Below, piece by piece: positions 22,121 to 30,377 of a DNA stretch of 42,304 nucleotides. The first letter of the stretch is position 1. Each line of letters opens with the position of its first letter. Below the pieces are notes generated by a model that had not been told where the DNA came from, did not search any database, and saw only the letters and a program-made list of their open reading frames with translations. This stretch comes from Candidatus Baltobacteraceae bacterium (lineage in GTDB: Bacteria; Vulcanimicrobiota; Vulcanimicrobiia; Vulcanimicrobiales; Vulcanimicrobiaceae). The translations under genes and the position numbers were made by a program. The DNA is taken from assembly GCA_036559195.1 (NCBI GenBank), contig DATBTN010000041.1, positions 1 through 42,304 on the forward strand, written 5' to 3'.

Positions 22121-23838
22121 GCGACCCACGTATCGCCGCCATCCCCGATATTCACGGTCACGCCAAGGGCGAACACAAGCCGTATGCCGAGGAGCGCCCG
22201 ATCGCTTACTCGCCCCGCATGCTCTTTTTGTGGTTCTTCCACGCATGCCGCCGCGGCTCGCCGCGCTTCCTAATGGTGACCGACCACATCAACTATTTGA
22301 CGTTCGAAGACCCCGGTGCCGTGAACACGGTCCGGCGCGCGCTCAAACTCGCCGAAGCCGGCGATTTGTACGGCGCTGCCGAGACCGCCGGCGTGGACGT
22401 CGCCCATGCGGCGACCGTCTCCGAGGGCTTGCGCAAAGGCATGCGCTTCTCGATCGGCGCGGAACTCGATAACGATCCGCGTGCCAGACCCGACGCGCAG
22501 AACATCGTCGATGCGATGCGCCCCGACGGCATGATTCGCTCGGTGCATTTTTTGACGATCGACCATCCGGAAAAGGGCGCCGACTTCGCGTGGCCGTTCG
22601 ACAACGCGGAGTTTCGCGAACTCTACGACGTCGTCGGCACGGAGAAGACGTGGGACCTCTACATGGCAAAGTTGATCGACGATATCGAGAAGCTGCCCGG
22701 CCACATCGTCGGGCATTTCTACGTACCCGCGAACTTCGGCCATTGGTCGAAGAACATCGAAGCGCACGAAGACCGGCTGCTCGATGCGTGCGCGGCGCGC
22801 GGCATGGCCGTTGAGGTCAACACTCGCTATCTCTATCGCGATAATCCCGACGATCTCAAAGGCCAGATGCGCGCCGCGTATCTTCGCCTGATGAGAAAAG
22901 CCAAAGAAAAAAATGTCGGCGTGGCGATCGGCTCGGACGCGCACAGCCCCAAAGATCAAGGTAATGGGTTCGACGAGGTCCTGCGCATGCTCGACCAGGC
23001 CGGAATCAACGAAATCGTTTTTCCGGTCGGCGGCCGGCTCGCGCGCGTTGCCCTGCGCGCCACCAAAGAACTGATCGAAAAAGCCAAACCCGTTGCGGAG
23101 ACGCCGTTACCGGGCAGCAGCATCAGCGGATTCGGCCGCGCGGAACTCGGCTTGCCCGAGCGCAACGAAGCCGAAGAGCGCGAAGCCGCCAAGACGGCAT
23201 CGGCGACCGCGCGCAAACGCGCGAGCGCGGCAACGCGCGAAGCGAAAAAACCGGCTCGCGACGCGGCTGCAAAGTTACTGAAACCGGCCAAGAAATCCAA
23301 AGTCAAGGAACCCGCCGCACTCGCAGCGAGCGCGCCGGCCGCAAAAGCGGTGAAATCCGCCAAGGAACCCGCCAAGGCCAAGCCGACCGTGAAGCCCGCG
23401 GCACCGATCAAAAAGCCGGCCGCCGTCAAAGCCGCGGCCGTCAAGAAGGCCGCGCCGGCGAAAAAAGCGCCGCCGAAAGCCGTGAAAAAAGCCGTGCCCG
23501 TCAAAAAGGCCGCGGTAGCCAAAAAAGCTGCGCCCGCCAAAAAGACGCCCGCGAAGAAAGCCGCACCGGTAAAAAAAGCGGCTCCGCTCAAAAAAGCCAG
23601 CCCCGCGAAAAAGGCGCCGCCCAAGAAATCCGCTCCCGCGAAAAAGGCGGTTGCGGTAAAGAAAGCGCCGCCCAAGAAGCCGGCCGCCAAACACGTTGCG
23701 GCCAAAAAATCCGCGCCGGCAAAAAAAGCCGCCCCCGCAAAAAAATCGCCCGCGAAGGCCGCCAAGTCCAAACCGGTTTCGAAACACGTGTCCACCAAAA
23801 AAGCGCCGGCCAAGAAAGCAGCGACGAAACGACGCTAG
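22117..23838 (+). CDS. PHP-domain metal hydrolase with histone H1-like Lys/Ala/Pro tail
   Basis: Residues about 1-345 form a PHP domain with metal ligands in DIHGHAKGEH, VTDHINYL, GAELDND, HFLTIDH, GHFYVP and GSDAHSPKD. PHP proteins hydrolyse phosphoesters, including histidinol phosphate and nucleotides. Residues about 350-573 are a strongly basic low-complexity tail of KKAAPAKKA-type repeats, like eukaryotic histone H1 tails and bacterial AlgP/HctB. The start used is CTG 22117, which overlaps the pcp stop as CTGA and has RBS AAAGGAAG (22102-22109) seven bases upstream. The canonical alternative is GTG 22084, without a clear ribosome-binding site. The tail suggests nucleic-acid or nucleoid binding; the substrate is unknown. 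Confidence 0.8.
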   Translation: MSDPRIAAIPDIHGHAKGEHKPYAEERPIAYSPRMLFLWFFHACRRGSPRFLMVTDHINYLTFEDPGAVNTVRRALKLAEAGDLYGAAETAGVDVAHAATVSEGLRKGMRFSIGAELDNDPRARPDAQNIVDAMRPDGMIRSVHFLTIDHPEKGADFAWPFDNAEFRELYDVVGTEKTWDLYMAKLIDDIEKLPGHIVGHFYVPANFGHWSKNIEAHEDRLLDACAARGMAVEVNTRYLYRDNPDDLKGQMRAAYLRLMRKAKEKNVGVAIGSDAHSPKDQGNGFDEVLRMLDQAGINEIVFPVGGRLARVALRATKELIEKAKPVAETPLPGSSISGFGRAELGLPERNEAEEREAAKTASATARKRASAATREAKKPARDAAAKLLKPAKKSKVKEPAALAASAPAAKAVKSAKEPAKAKPTVKPAAPIKKPAAVKAAAVKKAAPAKKAPPKAVKKAVPVKKAAVAKKAAPAKKTPAKKAAPVKKAAPLKKASPAKKAPPKKSAPAKKAVAVKKAPPKKPAAKHVAAKKSAPAKKAAPAKKSPAKAAKSKPVSKHVSTKKAPAKKAATKRR

Positions 23839-23864
23839 CATAAGCCCGCGCGAAGGAGCGTAGA

Positions 23865-25907
23865 ATGTCGGAAATCTCACGCGTCCGCAACGTTGCCGTC
23901 GTCGGCTCGCATCACGCGGGCAAGACGACACTCGTCGAGGCGATCCTCGCCCACTGCGGCGCCATCGGGCGCCGCGGGAGCGTGATCGAAGGCACGACCA
24001 CCACCGATCACGAGCCCGAAGACATCGCACACGCGCAGTCCACCACCGTTGGATTCGCGCACACCGCGTGCGACGATATCGACATCACGCTCGTCGACTG
24101 CCCGGGGTTCATCGACTTCTTCGAAGAGACCAAACACGCGCTCGCGGGCGTCGATGCGGTGATCGTGGTCGTGGAGGCCGATCCCAACCGCGTCCCACTC
24201 ACCCAAATGCTCGTCGGGTATATCGAGACTCGCCGGATTCCGCATCTCTTCGTCATCAACAAACTCGATCGTCCCGGTTCAGATTTTGCCGGAACGCTGG
24301 CCGCGTTGCGATCCGCTTACGGTCCGCACGTCGTCGCCGAGCAGTGGCCGATCGGCGCCGCCGAAACGTTCAGGGGATACGTCGACCTCGCCGGACGCGC
24401 GAGCTTTCTCTACGAGGCCGATCGCGAAAACGCGTCTGCGACGCCGGCGGAGATGCAAGCCGAGATCGAAAGCGCGCGCGGCCTGTTGCTCGAGGCCATG
24501 GCCGACTTCGACGATCATTTGATGGAAGAGCTGCTCGAGGGCGTCGAGCCCCCGATCGAAGAGGTCGAAAAAGATCTCTGCGTGGAGTGTTCGCACGATC
24601 AGATCGTTCCGGTGGTGATCGCCGCCGGACTGCCCGGCTACGGCGTCGCGGCGCTCGTGCGCGCGATTGCGAAGTGGCTGCCCTCGCCGGCCGACGCACC
24701 GATGATCGACGCGGAAGGTCGCCCGATCGAACCGCGCGCAGACGGACCCGCAATCGCGACCGTCATCAAGACGATCATCCATCCGCAATCCGGTAAACTC
24801 TCCGTCGTACGCGTGCTATCCGGCACGATCAAAGCCGACGCAACGCTCACCGATATGACCAAAAGCGGCGAAAAAGTCCGTTCGGGCGGTCTCTATCGGC
24901 TGCAGGGCAAGAAGCAAGAACCGATTCCGGCCGCCGGTCCCGGCAGCATCGCCGCGATCGCGCGGCTCGAAACGGTCGCAACCGGCGATACCCTCACGAG
25001 CGACGGGTTCAAGGTGCTGTTGCCGCGCGTGAGCGTTGCCGAACCGGTCTTTGCCGTTGCGATCAAACCGAAGGATCGCATGGACGAAGCCAAGATTTCG
25101 CAGATGCTGGCCCGCATCGTCGACGAGGATCCGTCGCTGCGCCTCGAGCGCGCCGCCATCACGAGCGAACTCGAACTGCTCGGCTGCGGCGAGCAGCACG
25201 TGTCGATCGCCGTCGAGCGCCTGGGACGCAAATATAAAGTCGAGGTGCTCACCGCGCCGCCCACGATTCCGTATCAGGAAACGATTACGGCGGGGACCGA
25301 GATTCATTCGCGTTACAAACATCAAACGGGCGGTCACGGGCAGTTCGGCGACGTATGGCTGCGCTTCGAACCGCGCGACCGCGGCAACGGCGTAACCTTC
25401 GAAGACAAGATCGTGGGCGGCGTCGTGCCGCGGCAGTTTATTCCGGCCGTCGAGAAAGGCGTGCGCGAAGCGCTCGCCCACGGCAGCGTTGGAAGCTACC
25501 CGGTGACCGACGTGCACGTCGTGCTCTACGACGGCGCCTACCACGACGTCGACTCGAGCGAACAGTCGTTCAAGACCGCCGCAAGCATGGGCGTGCGCGA
25601 CGCGTTGCCGAAGTGCGGTCCGGTCGTACTCGAACCGATCGTACGGGTTCGCGTCACCGTGCCGACCTCGCACGCTGCGGCCGTCATCACGCAACTCACC
25701 GGCAAGCGCGGGCAGATCCTTGGCATGAGCCCGGAAGGCGACAAGCCGGGACACGACGTGGTCGAAGCCGACGTGCCGCAAGTCGAACTCTCGCGCTATA
25801 TCACGGAGCTGCGGACGGCAACGCAGGGGCTCGGTACCTACTCGTGGACGCACGAACGCTTCGATCCCGTTCCCGGCAAATGGACCGGACCAAAGGCCGC
25901 CGTCTAA
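23865..25907 (+). CDS. elongation factor G-like GTPase (EF-G2 type paralogue)
   Basis: This 680-residue translational GTPase has G1 GSHHAGKT (14-21), G3 DCPGF, G4 NKLD, then EF-G domains II-V, with the domain IV start HKHQTGGHGQFG-like segment YKHQTGGHGQFGDVWLRFEP and the domain V block GKRGQILGMSPEG. The switch I motif RGITI of canonical EF-G is replaced by an AQSTTVGF segment, as in the EF-G-like subgroup that often lacks normal translocase activity. RBS GAAGGAG precedes ATG 23865. It is 26 bp after the PHP gene and no ribosomal-protein genes are near, so it is a paralogue, not the housekeeping fusA. Confidence 0.87.
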   Translation: MSEISRVRNVAVVGSHHAGKTTLVEAILAHCGAIGRRGSVIEGTTTTDHEPEDIAHAQSTTVGFAHTACDDIDITLVDCPGFIDFFEETKHALAGVDAVIVVVEADPNRVPLTQMLVGYIETRRIPHLFVINKLDRPGSDFAGTLAALRSAYGPHVVAEQWPIGAAETFRGYVDLAGRASFLYEADRENASATPAEMQAEIESARGLLLEAMADFDDHLMEELLEGVEPPIEEVEKDLCVECSHDQIVPVVIAAGLPGYGVAALVRAIAKWLPSPADAPMIDAEGRPIEPRADGPAIATVIKTIIHPQSGKLSVVRVLSGTIKADATLTDMTKSGEKVRSGGLYRLQGKKQEPIPAAGPGSIAAIARLETVATGDTLTSDGFKVLLPRVSVAEPVFAVAIKPKDRMDEAKISQMLARIVDEDPSLRLERAAITSELELLGCGEQHVSIAVERLGRKYKVEVLTAPPTIPYQETITAGTEIHSRYKHQTGGHGQFGDVWLRFEPRDRGNGVTFEDKIVGGVVPRQFIPAVEKGVREALAHGSVGSYPVTDVHVVLYDGAYHDVDSSEQSFKTAASMGVRDALPKCGPVVLEPIVRVRVTVPTSHAAAVITQLTGKRGQILGMSPEGDKPGHDVVEADVPQVELSRYITELRTATQGLGTYSWTHERFDPVPGKWTGPKAAV

Positions 25908-25974
25908 GACGGGCCGAAGTCTGCGCGGTCTTCTTCTGCACCTTGCGCCCCGATGGGCCGGAGGAATCAGCTAC

Positions 25975-27606
25975 TTGAAACGACTCGTCGCACTCGTCGC
26001 GCTCGGCGCCGTCATGGCCGGCTGCACGCAAACACAGACCAACGGGACCGGTGGCGGCCCGAACGCCGGAACCGTGCCTGGAGTGTTACGCGTCGCCATC
26101 CAATCCGACGTCAAGAACCTCAACCCGCTGCTTGCGTCCAACACGACCGACGGCATGATCGCGCGCCTGATGTTCGTGCCGCTGATCACTTCCAACGACA
26201 AGGGCGAGCCGGTGCCGATGCTGGCTTCCGACGTACCGTCGATGGCGAACGGCGGCATTAGCAAAGACGGGCTCACGATCACCTATCACCTGCGCAAAAA
26301 TGCGAAGTGGTCCGACGGCGTTGCCGTATCGAGCGCCGACGTCAAGTGGTCGTGGCAAGCGGTGATGAATTCGAGCAACAACGTCATCTCGCGCAACGGA
26401 TACGACGACATCAGCTCGATCGACGTTCCCGATCCCTACACGGTCGTGGTGCATCTCAAGCGCAAATTCTCTCCGTTCGTCAACACGTTCTTCGCCGATA
26501 GCGACTCGCCGCTCTCGGTCGCACCGGCTCACGTGCTCTCGAAATATCCCGACATCAACCAGATTCCGTTCAACAGCACGCCCAACGTGACCGACGGGCC
26601 GTTCAAATTCGTGCGATGGGTGCACGGCGATCACATCTCGCTTGCGGCGAATCCGAACTTCTTCATGGGAGTCCCCGGGCTCAAGGAGATCAACGTTCGC
26701 ATCATTCCCGATGAAAACACCATCGTTAACCTCGTGAAAACGCACGAGATCGATTGGATGTTCGAAGCGTCGATCAACAACTATCCGGCCGTGAAAGACA
26801 TTCCGGGCACGGTCATCAAATTCGTCGACGTCAACGGTTACGAAGACGTGCAGCTCAACGTGCAGCGGCCCTACCTTCAAGACGTGCGGGTGCGGCAAGC
26901 CATCGCGTATGCGATGGACAAGCAGCAGCTCATCGACAATCTCACCTACGGCCAAGAGCACATCGCAACCGAAGACCAGCCGCCGTTCATGTGGGCCTAC
27001 GATCCGAACATCAAGCCGTATCCGCACGACGTGCAAAAGGCGCGCCAGCTCCTCCAAGCGGCGGGCTGGACTCCCGGCAGCGACGGGATCATGACGAAAA
27101 ACGGCCAGCGTCTCACGCTTGTGCTAGTGAGCAATTCAAGCAACGTGACGCGCCGCAAGGCCGCGCTCGAAATCCAGAACATGATGAAACAAGCCGGTAT
27201 CGAGATCGAGGTCAAGCCCTATCAAGCCGACGTGCTCTTCGCGCCGGTCGGCGAGGGCGGCATCCTGCAGGGCGGAAAATTCGATCTCAGTCTCGCGGGC
27301 TGGTACTCCGGCGTCGATCCCGACGATTCGTCGCAGCTCGTCTGCGCGCAGGTCGCGCCGAAGGGCTACAACTACTCACGCTACTGTACGCCCGCCATGG
27401 AAGCGGCGCAAAAGATGGCGCTCGAGAATTACGATCGTCCGACGCGCACCAAGGCCTACTTCAAGATTCAGGAATTGCTCGCGAAAGACGTTCCCGAAAT
27501 CTACGACTATTACGAGCGGCAGATGCACCCGATCAACTCGGATTTCAAGGGTTTCGATCCCAATCCGGTCGTCGAATCCTGGAATGCGTGGCAATGGAGT
27601 ATCTAG
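25975..27606 (+). CDS. peptide/oligopeptide ABC transporter substrate-binding lipoprotein
   Basis: This 543-residue family 5 solute-binding protein has a lipoprotein signal (MKRLVALVALGAVMAGC, Cys 17) and the family signatures LRVAIQSDVKNLNPLLASN and GKWSDG-like NAKWSDGVAVSSADVKWSW, then VRQAIAYAMDKQQLI. It would bind peptides or other small ligands at the cell surface and deliver them to an ABC permease. No permease or ATPase genes are adjacent. The TTG start has RBS GGAGGA at 25960-25965. Its 3' end overlaps pyrE by 13 nt. Confidence 0.9.
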   Translation: MKRLVALVALGAVMAGCTQTQTNGTGGGPNAGTVPGVLRVAIQSDVKNLNPLLASNTTDGMIARLMFVPLITSNDKGEPVPMLASDVPSMANGGISKDGLTITYHLRKNAKWSDGVAVSSADVKWSWQAVMNSSNNVISRNGYDDISSIDVPDPYTVVVHLKRKFSPFVNTFFADSDSPLSVAPAHVLSKYPDINQIPFNSTPNVTDGPFKFVRWVHGDHISLAANPNFFMGVPGLKEINVRIIPDENTIVNLVKTHEIDWMFEASINNYPAVKDIPGTVIKFVDVNGYEDVQLNVQRPYLQDVRVRQAIAYAMDKQQLIDNLTYGQEHIATEDQPPFMWAYDPNIKPYPHDVQKARQLLQAAGWTPGSDGIMTKNGQRLTLVLVSNSSNVTRRKAALEIQNMMKQAGIEIEVKPYQADVLFAPVGEGGILQGGKFDLSLAGWYSGVDPDDSSQLVCAQVAPKGYNYSRYCTPAMEAAQKMALENYDRPTRTKAYFKIQELLAKDVPEIYDYYERQMHPINSDFKGFDPNPVVESWNAWQWSI

Positions 27607-28145
27607 GGTCGCCCGAACCGCTCGGCCGGATTCCCGAACTGAACTGGCTTCGCAAGATCGTCGTCGAACGCACGCTGACCCAAGGGGATTACGTCCTCTC
27701 GGGCGGCGCCCGTAGCGACTACTACATCGACAAATTCCGGCTCTTCTCCGACCCGCACGTGCTGCGGCGCATCGCGCGCATGTTCGTTCCGGTGATCGCC
27801 GAGACGAACCCCGAGATCATCGGCGGCACCGAACTCGGCGGCGTGATCATCGCGACGGCGGTCTCGCAAATGACCGGATTGCCGATGCTGGCCGTGCGTA
27901 AGATGCCCAAAGGCTACGGCGCGTTTCCCGGCGAGTACGTCGAGGGTGCGTACGAACCCGGCCAGCGCGTACTCTTACTCGAAGACGTGGTCAGCAATGG
28001 CCGCGAACTGCTCGCCGCCAAGGCTCGGCTCGAGGAACTGCAGCTGCGCGTCACGGCCTGCGCCGTGGTGAGCCGCGGCCTCGCGCCCGTCCGCTCGCTC
28101 ATTCAATTCTCTCTCCCGCGCGGCAGCCGCTCGCACGACAACTAA
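27594..28145 (+). CDS. pyrE: orotate phosphoribosyltransferase
   Basis: This 183-residue type I phosphoribosyltransferase has the PRPP loop VLLLEDVVSNGRELLAAKA and the orotate/PRPP blocks SGGARSDYYIDKFRLFSDP and RKMPKGYGAFPGEYVEGAY. The N-terminal half FRLFSDPHVLRRIARMF and GGTELGGVIIATAV are typical of PyrE. It forms OMP from orotate and PRPP in pyrimidine synthesis. Start ATG 27594 lies within the last codons of the solute-binding gene. The stop TAA shares bases with the stop of the convergent gene at 28142. No other pyr genes are nearby. Confidence 0.85.
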   Translation: MEYLGSPEPLGRIPELNWLRKIVVERTLTQGDYVLSGGARSDYYIDKFRLFSDPHVLRRIARMFVPVIAETNPEIIGGTELGGVIIATAVSQMTGLPMLAVRKMPKGYGAFPGEYVEGAYEPGQRVLLLEDVVSNGRELLAAKARLEELQLRVTACAVVSRGLAPVRSLIQFSLPRGSRSHDN

Positions 28146-28546
28146 TCGCTCTTCGTATCCCCGGCGCTCTCGGTAAGCTTGCCGTAAAGATCGATGGCGG
28201 CGGGCATGATCGACGTCTTCGCATCGGCTTGATGGACCTCGATCACGAATTCTTCGGTCATCAATTGCTCGACGAATCGTAGGGCCCGTTCGTACGACAC
28301 GAGAGCGAAATTCGCGTCGAGCATGAAGCTGCCATCGGCGTCATAGAGCGCGATCGAAATCTGCCGCGCGTCTTCGCCCGAGCGACGCCCGGGGGTTCCG
28401 TAGAGCGTCACGATGAGCAGCAGCCCGTTGATCGGACTCAGGCCTTTCATCTGCGAGATGAATCCGGCACGATCCGCGATCTCGCAAAACCACGCGACCG
28501 GTTCGCCGTAAAGAGCGCGCTCGAACGCGACGAGCCGGTCGCTCAT
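28142..28546 (-). CDS. hypothetical protein (134 aa)
   Basis: From ATG 28546 the protein begins MSDRLVAFERALYGEPVAWF and has a beta-rich middle (GLLLIVTLYGTPG; ARQISIALYDADGSFML) and an amphipathic C-terminus. No family was recognised. Its ATG shares one base with the stop of the MBL gene (TGATG), so it is translationally coupled and probably functions with it. Upstream in-frame starts lie inside the MBL gene and are unlikely. Confidence 0.5.
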   Translation of the reverse strand: MSDRLVAFERALYGEPVAWFCEIADRAGFISQMKGLSPINGLLLIVTLYGTPGRRSGEDARQISIALYDADGSFMLDANFALVSYERALRFVEQLMTEEFVIEVHQADAKTSIMPAAIDLYGKLTESAGDTKSD

Positions 28547-29379
28547 CAGACCGAAAACTCCAGCCCGTCGTCCGCGATCGTTACGCGGCCTCGAAAGACC
28601 GCCCGCGCCGCGGCGCGCATCCCGGCGGGATCGCATTCGCTCCCGTAGTGGGTCAACACCAGATGCTCCACGCCCGCGTCGCGTGCCATCGATCCGGCTT
28701 CTTCGGCGGTTGCATGCAATTGCCGTTCGCCGTCATCCGGTTGCGAACCAAGCGTGGCTTCGCAGAGAAAGAGGTCGGCGCCGCGCGCGAGTTCGACGAT
28801 CGCGCTGCACGGCGCCGTGTCGGCCGAATACGCGAGCGTCCGCCCCGCGCCTTCCACGCGCATGGCGTAGGTTTCGAGCGTGTGGCGCGCGCGCGCGAAA
28901 CGGATCGTTAGGCCGCCAAACGAAAGCGTTCCGTTTGGATCGTATGGATGCAGTTCCACGACCGGCTCGTAGAACGCCACCGGTTCGCTCGTCGCGATCG
29001 TCGCGGCCAGACCGCGCAGTACGCCCTCGCCGCCCGGCGGCAGATAGACTCGCAGGCCGGTCGCTCGACGGGTCGGCCCGTAGGCCAGCGCGTAGCGCAG
29101 CGGAACGAGGTCGAGAAAATGGTCGGCATGCATGTGCGAAACGATCACGGCATCGAGGGCCGCATAGTCGAGCACCTTGCGCAACGACGAAAACGCTCCC
29201 GAACCGAAGTCGAGCGCGATCGTCACCGCTCCGTCGGAGACGAGGTAACAGCTGCTCGCGCGCCCCGGTCGCGGGGTCGAGGAACTCGACCCCACGATCC
29301 GCAGCGAGAGTCCGCCGGAGGTTATGCGAGCGCGGCCAGCACCTCGTCGGCATGGCCCTCCACTTGAACTTTCGGCCAC
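28546..29379 (-). CDS. MBL-fold hydrolase of the RNase Z-like group, start uncertain
   Basis: The conserved part begins SLRIVGSSSSTPRPGRASSC, the usual opening of RNase Z/ElaC-like MBL proteins. It contains the zinc motif SHMHADHFLDL, a distal AYSADTAP segment and a C-terminal LTHYGSE His. The flexible exosite arm of tRNA-processing RNase Z is not obvious, so it is more likely a small ribonuclease Z-like or phosphodiesterase-type hydrolase. The only standard start before the conserved region is GTG 29379, 58 nt inside the peroxiredoxin gene; a later non-standard start is possible. Confidence 0.8.
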   Translation of the reverse strand: MAESSSGGPCRRGAGRARITSGGLSLRIVGSSSSTPRPGRASSCYLVSDGAVTIALDFGSGAFSSLRKVLDYAALDAVIVSHMHADHFLDLVPLRYALAYGPTRRATGLRVYLPPGGEGVLRGLAATIATSEPVAFYEPVVELHPYDPNGTLSFGGLTIRFARARHTLETYAMRVEGAGRTLAYSADTAPCSAIVELARGADLFLCEATLGSQPDDGERQLHATAEEAGSMARDAGVEHLVLTHYGSECDPAGMRAAARAVFRGRVTIADDGLEFSV

Positions 29380-29741
29380 ACCCGAACGATCGTTCCTCGC
29401 GCGTCGATGAGGAACGTCGAGCGTGCGACGCCCTCACCCATCGCGTCGTAGAGCACCGAATCGACATCGGCGAGCAGCGCGAACGGGATATCGTATTTCG
29501 CCTTAAACGTTTGATGCGACGCGACCGAATCGCGGCTCACGCCCACGATACGCGCGCCCTTACGTTCGAACGCGGACAGTGCGTCGCGAAACTGCGACGC
29601 TTCGTTCGTTCAACCGGGTGTGTCGTCTTTGGGATAAAACCACAGCACGAGCGGTTTGCCGAGCAGGCCGGCGGTATCGACGGACGCGCCGGTATCGTCG
29701 AGTACGGTTACGTTTGGCAGTTGGTCGCCTTGCGATAGCAT
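29322..29741 (-). CDS. peroxiredoxin (BCP/PrxQ type) with in-frame UGA at the peroxidatic position
   Basis: Read through one TGA, the gene gives 139 residues that match BCP/PrxQ along the whole length: MLSQGDQLPNVTVLDDTG, then WFYPKDDTPG-U-TNEASQFRD, GARIVGVSRDSVASHQTF and the C-terminal ARSTFLIDARGTIVRVWPKV. In BCP the residue after DTPG is the peroxidatic Cys (Cys45 in E. coli). Here codon 44, at 29610-29612, is TGA. The resolving Cys five residues on is Ser49. Both halves are in one frame without other damage, and a SECIS-like hairpin follows, so selenocysteine is the preferred reading; a nonsense mutation is the alternative. It would reduce peroxides using thioredoxin or another thiol. 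Confidence 0.8.
29581..29612 (-). promoter_or_regulatory. candidate bacterial SECIS element and UGA(Sec) codon
   Basis: On the minus strand the UGA (29612-29610) is followed after nine bases by GCGTCGC (29600-29594), loop AGTTTC (29593-29588) and GCGACGC (29587-29581), a perfect 7-bp stem. The apical loop begins 16 nt after the UGA and has G as its second base. Known bacterial SECIS elements need a loop about 16-37 nt from the UGA with a G among the first loop bases, so the geometry fits, at the short end of the range. Confidence 0.65.
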
Positions 29742-29797
29742 GAGTACGAAAATCGCGGGACGGGGTGGCGTTCCCTGCCGCGGGGAAGCATTTGCGA

Positions 29798-30364
29798 ATG
29801 GCTCAAGGTCCGCACCCACTCGCCCTCGCCCTCATCGATCGGCTGCCTGCGCGGCCGCACGCGCCGGTTCTCGAGATCGGCGCCGGCAGCGGCCGCAACA
29901 CCGCCGCCCTCCGGGCGGCCGGCTTCGTGGTAACGGCGATCGGCGCGGAAGAGATCGCGCGGGCCGCGCGAGGCTATGTGGGAGCGCTCAGTACGCACGC
30001 GCTCCTGCACGGATCGCCCGACAGCATCGCATCGCTGCTCGACCAGATCGCGCAACGGCTCGAGAAGGCGGCGCCGCTGTATGCGACCTTCGCATCGATT
30101 CACGACGCACGCTACGGCGCCGGCGTGCGGCTAGGCGACCATACCTTCGCGCCCGAAGCGGGTGAGGAGCGCGGCGTCCCCCACACGTACTTCAACGAAA
30201 AGCGGCTGCGCACGCTGCTCGCAAAGCACTTCGAGCTCGAAGCGATCGAAGAAATCGACGCAAGCGCCATCGTTGGCCGCTGGGCCCACGCCCAACTACC
30301 CGCAGGCACCGTCCACTGGTTCGTCCACGCCACTTTTTGTCATGCTGAGCCTCTCGAAGCATGA
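29798..30364 (+). CDS. SAM-dependent methyltransferase
   Basis: This 188-residue protein has motif I VLEIGAGSGRNTAALRAAGF and a Rossmann-like order typical of class I methyltransferases of the TehB/ubiE-like type, with a final sheet region ELEAIEEIDASAIVGRW. ATG 29798 gives the best N-terminus; ATG 29765 is an alternative. The last residues (HATFCHAEPLEA) and the stop codon are encoded by a copy of the dispersed repeat, so the native C-terminus seems to have been replaced or extended by it. Divergent from the peroxiredoxin; the substrate is unknown. Confidence 0.75.
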   Translation: MAQGPHPLALALIDRLPARPHAPVLEIGAGSGRNTAALRAAGFVVTAIGAEEIARAARGYVGALSTHALLHGSPDSIASLLDQIAQRLEKAAPLYATFASIHDARYGAGVRLGDHTFAPEAGEERGVPHTYFNEKRLRTLLAKHFELEAIEEIDASAIVGRWAHAQLPAGTVHWFVHATFCHAEPLEA

Positions 30365-30376
30365 GCTTGTCGATGT
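30341..30376. repeat. dispersed repeat copy at the 3' end of the methyltransferase gene
   Basis: TTTGTCATGCTGAGCCTCTC followed by GAAGCATGAGCTTGTCGATG is another copy of the element clustered at 3120-3390, in the orientation of the 3225 copy. It supplies the methyltransferase stop codon and separates it from the convergent rhodanese gene. Confidence 0.85.
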
Positions 30377-30377
30377 T

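Noticed and set aside
22956-24030. Long minus-strand open frames (up to 285 residues) opposite the Lys/Ala/Pro tail of the PHP gene
   Set aside because: They are mirror images of a low-complexity AAG/GCC-rich coding region, give Phe/Ala/Gly-rich nonsense, and have no ribosome-binding site.
26754-27593. Upstream extension of the pyrE frame
   Set aside because: The 280 extra residues are Arg-rich out-of-frame translation of the solute-binding gene; OPRTase homology starts only at ATG 27594.
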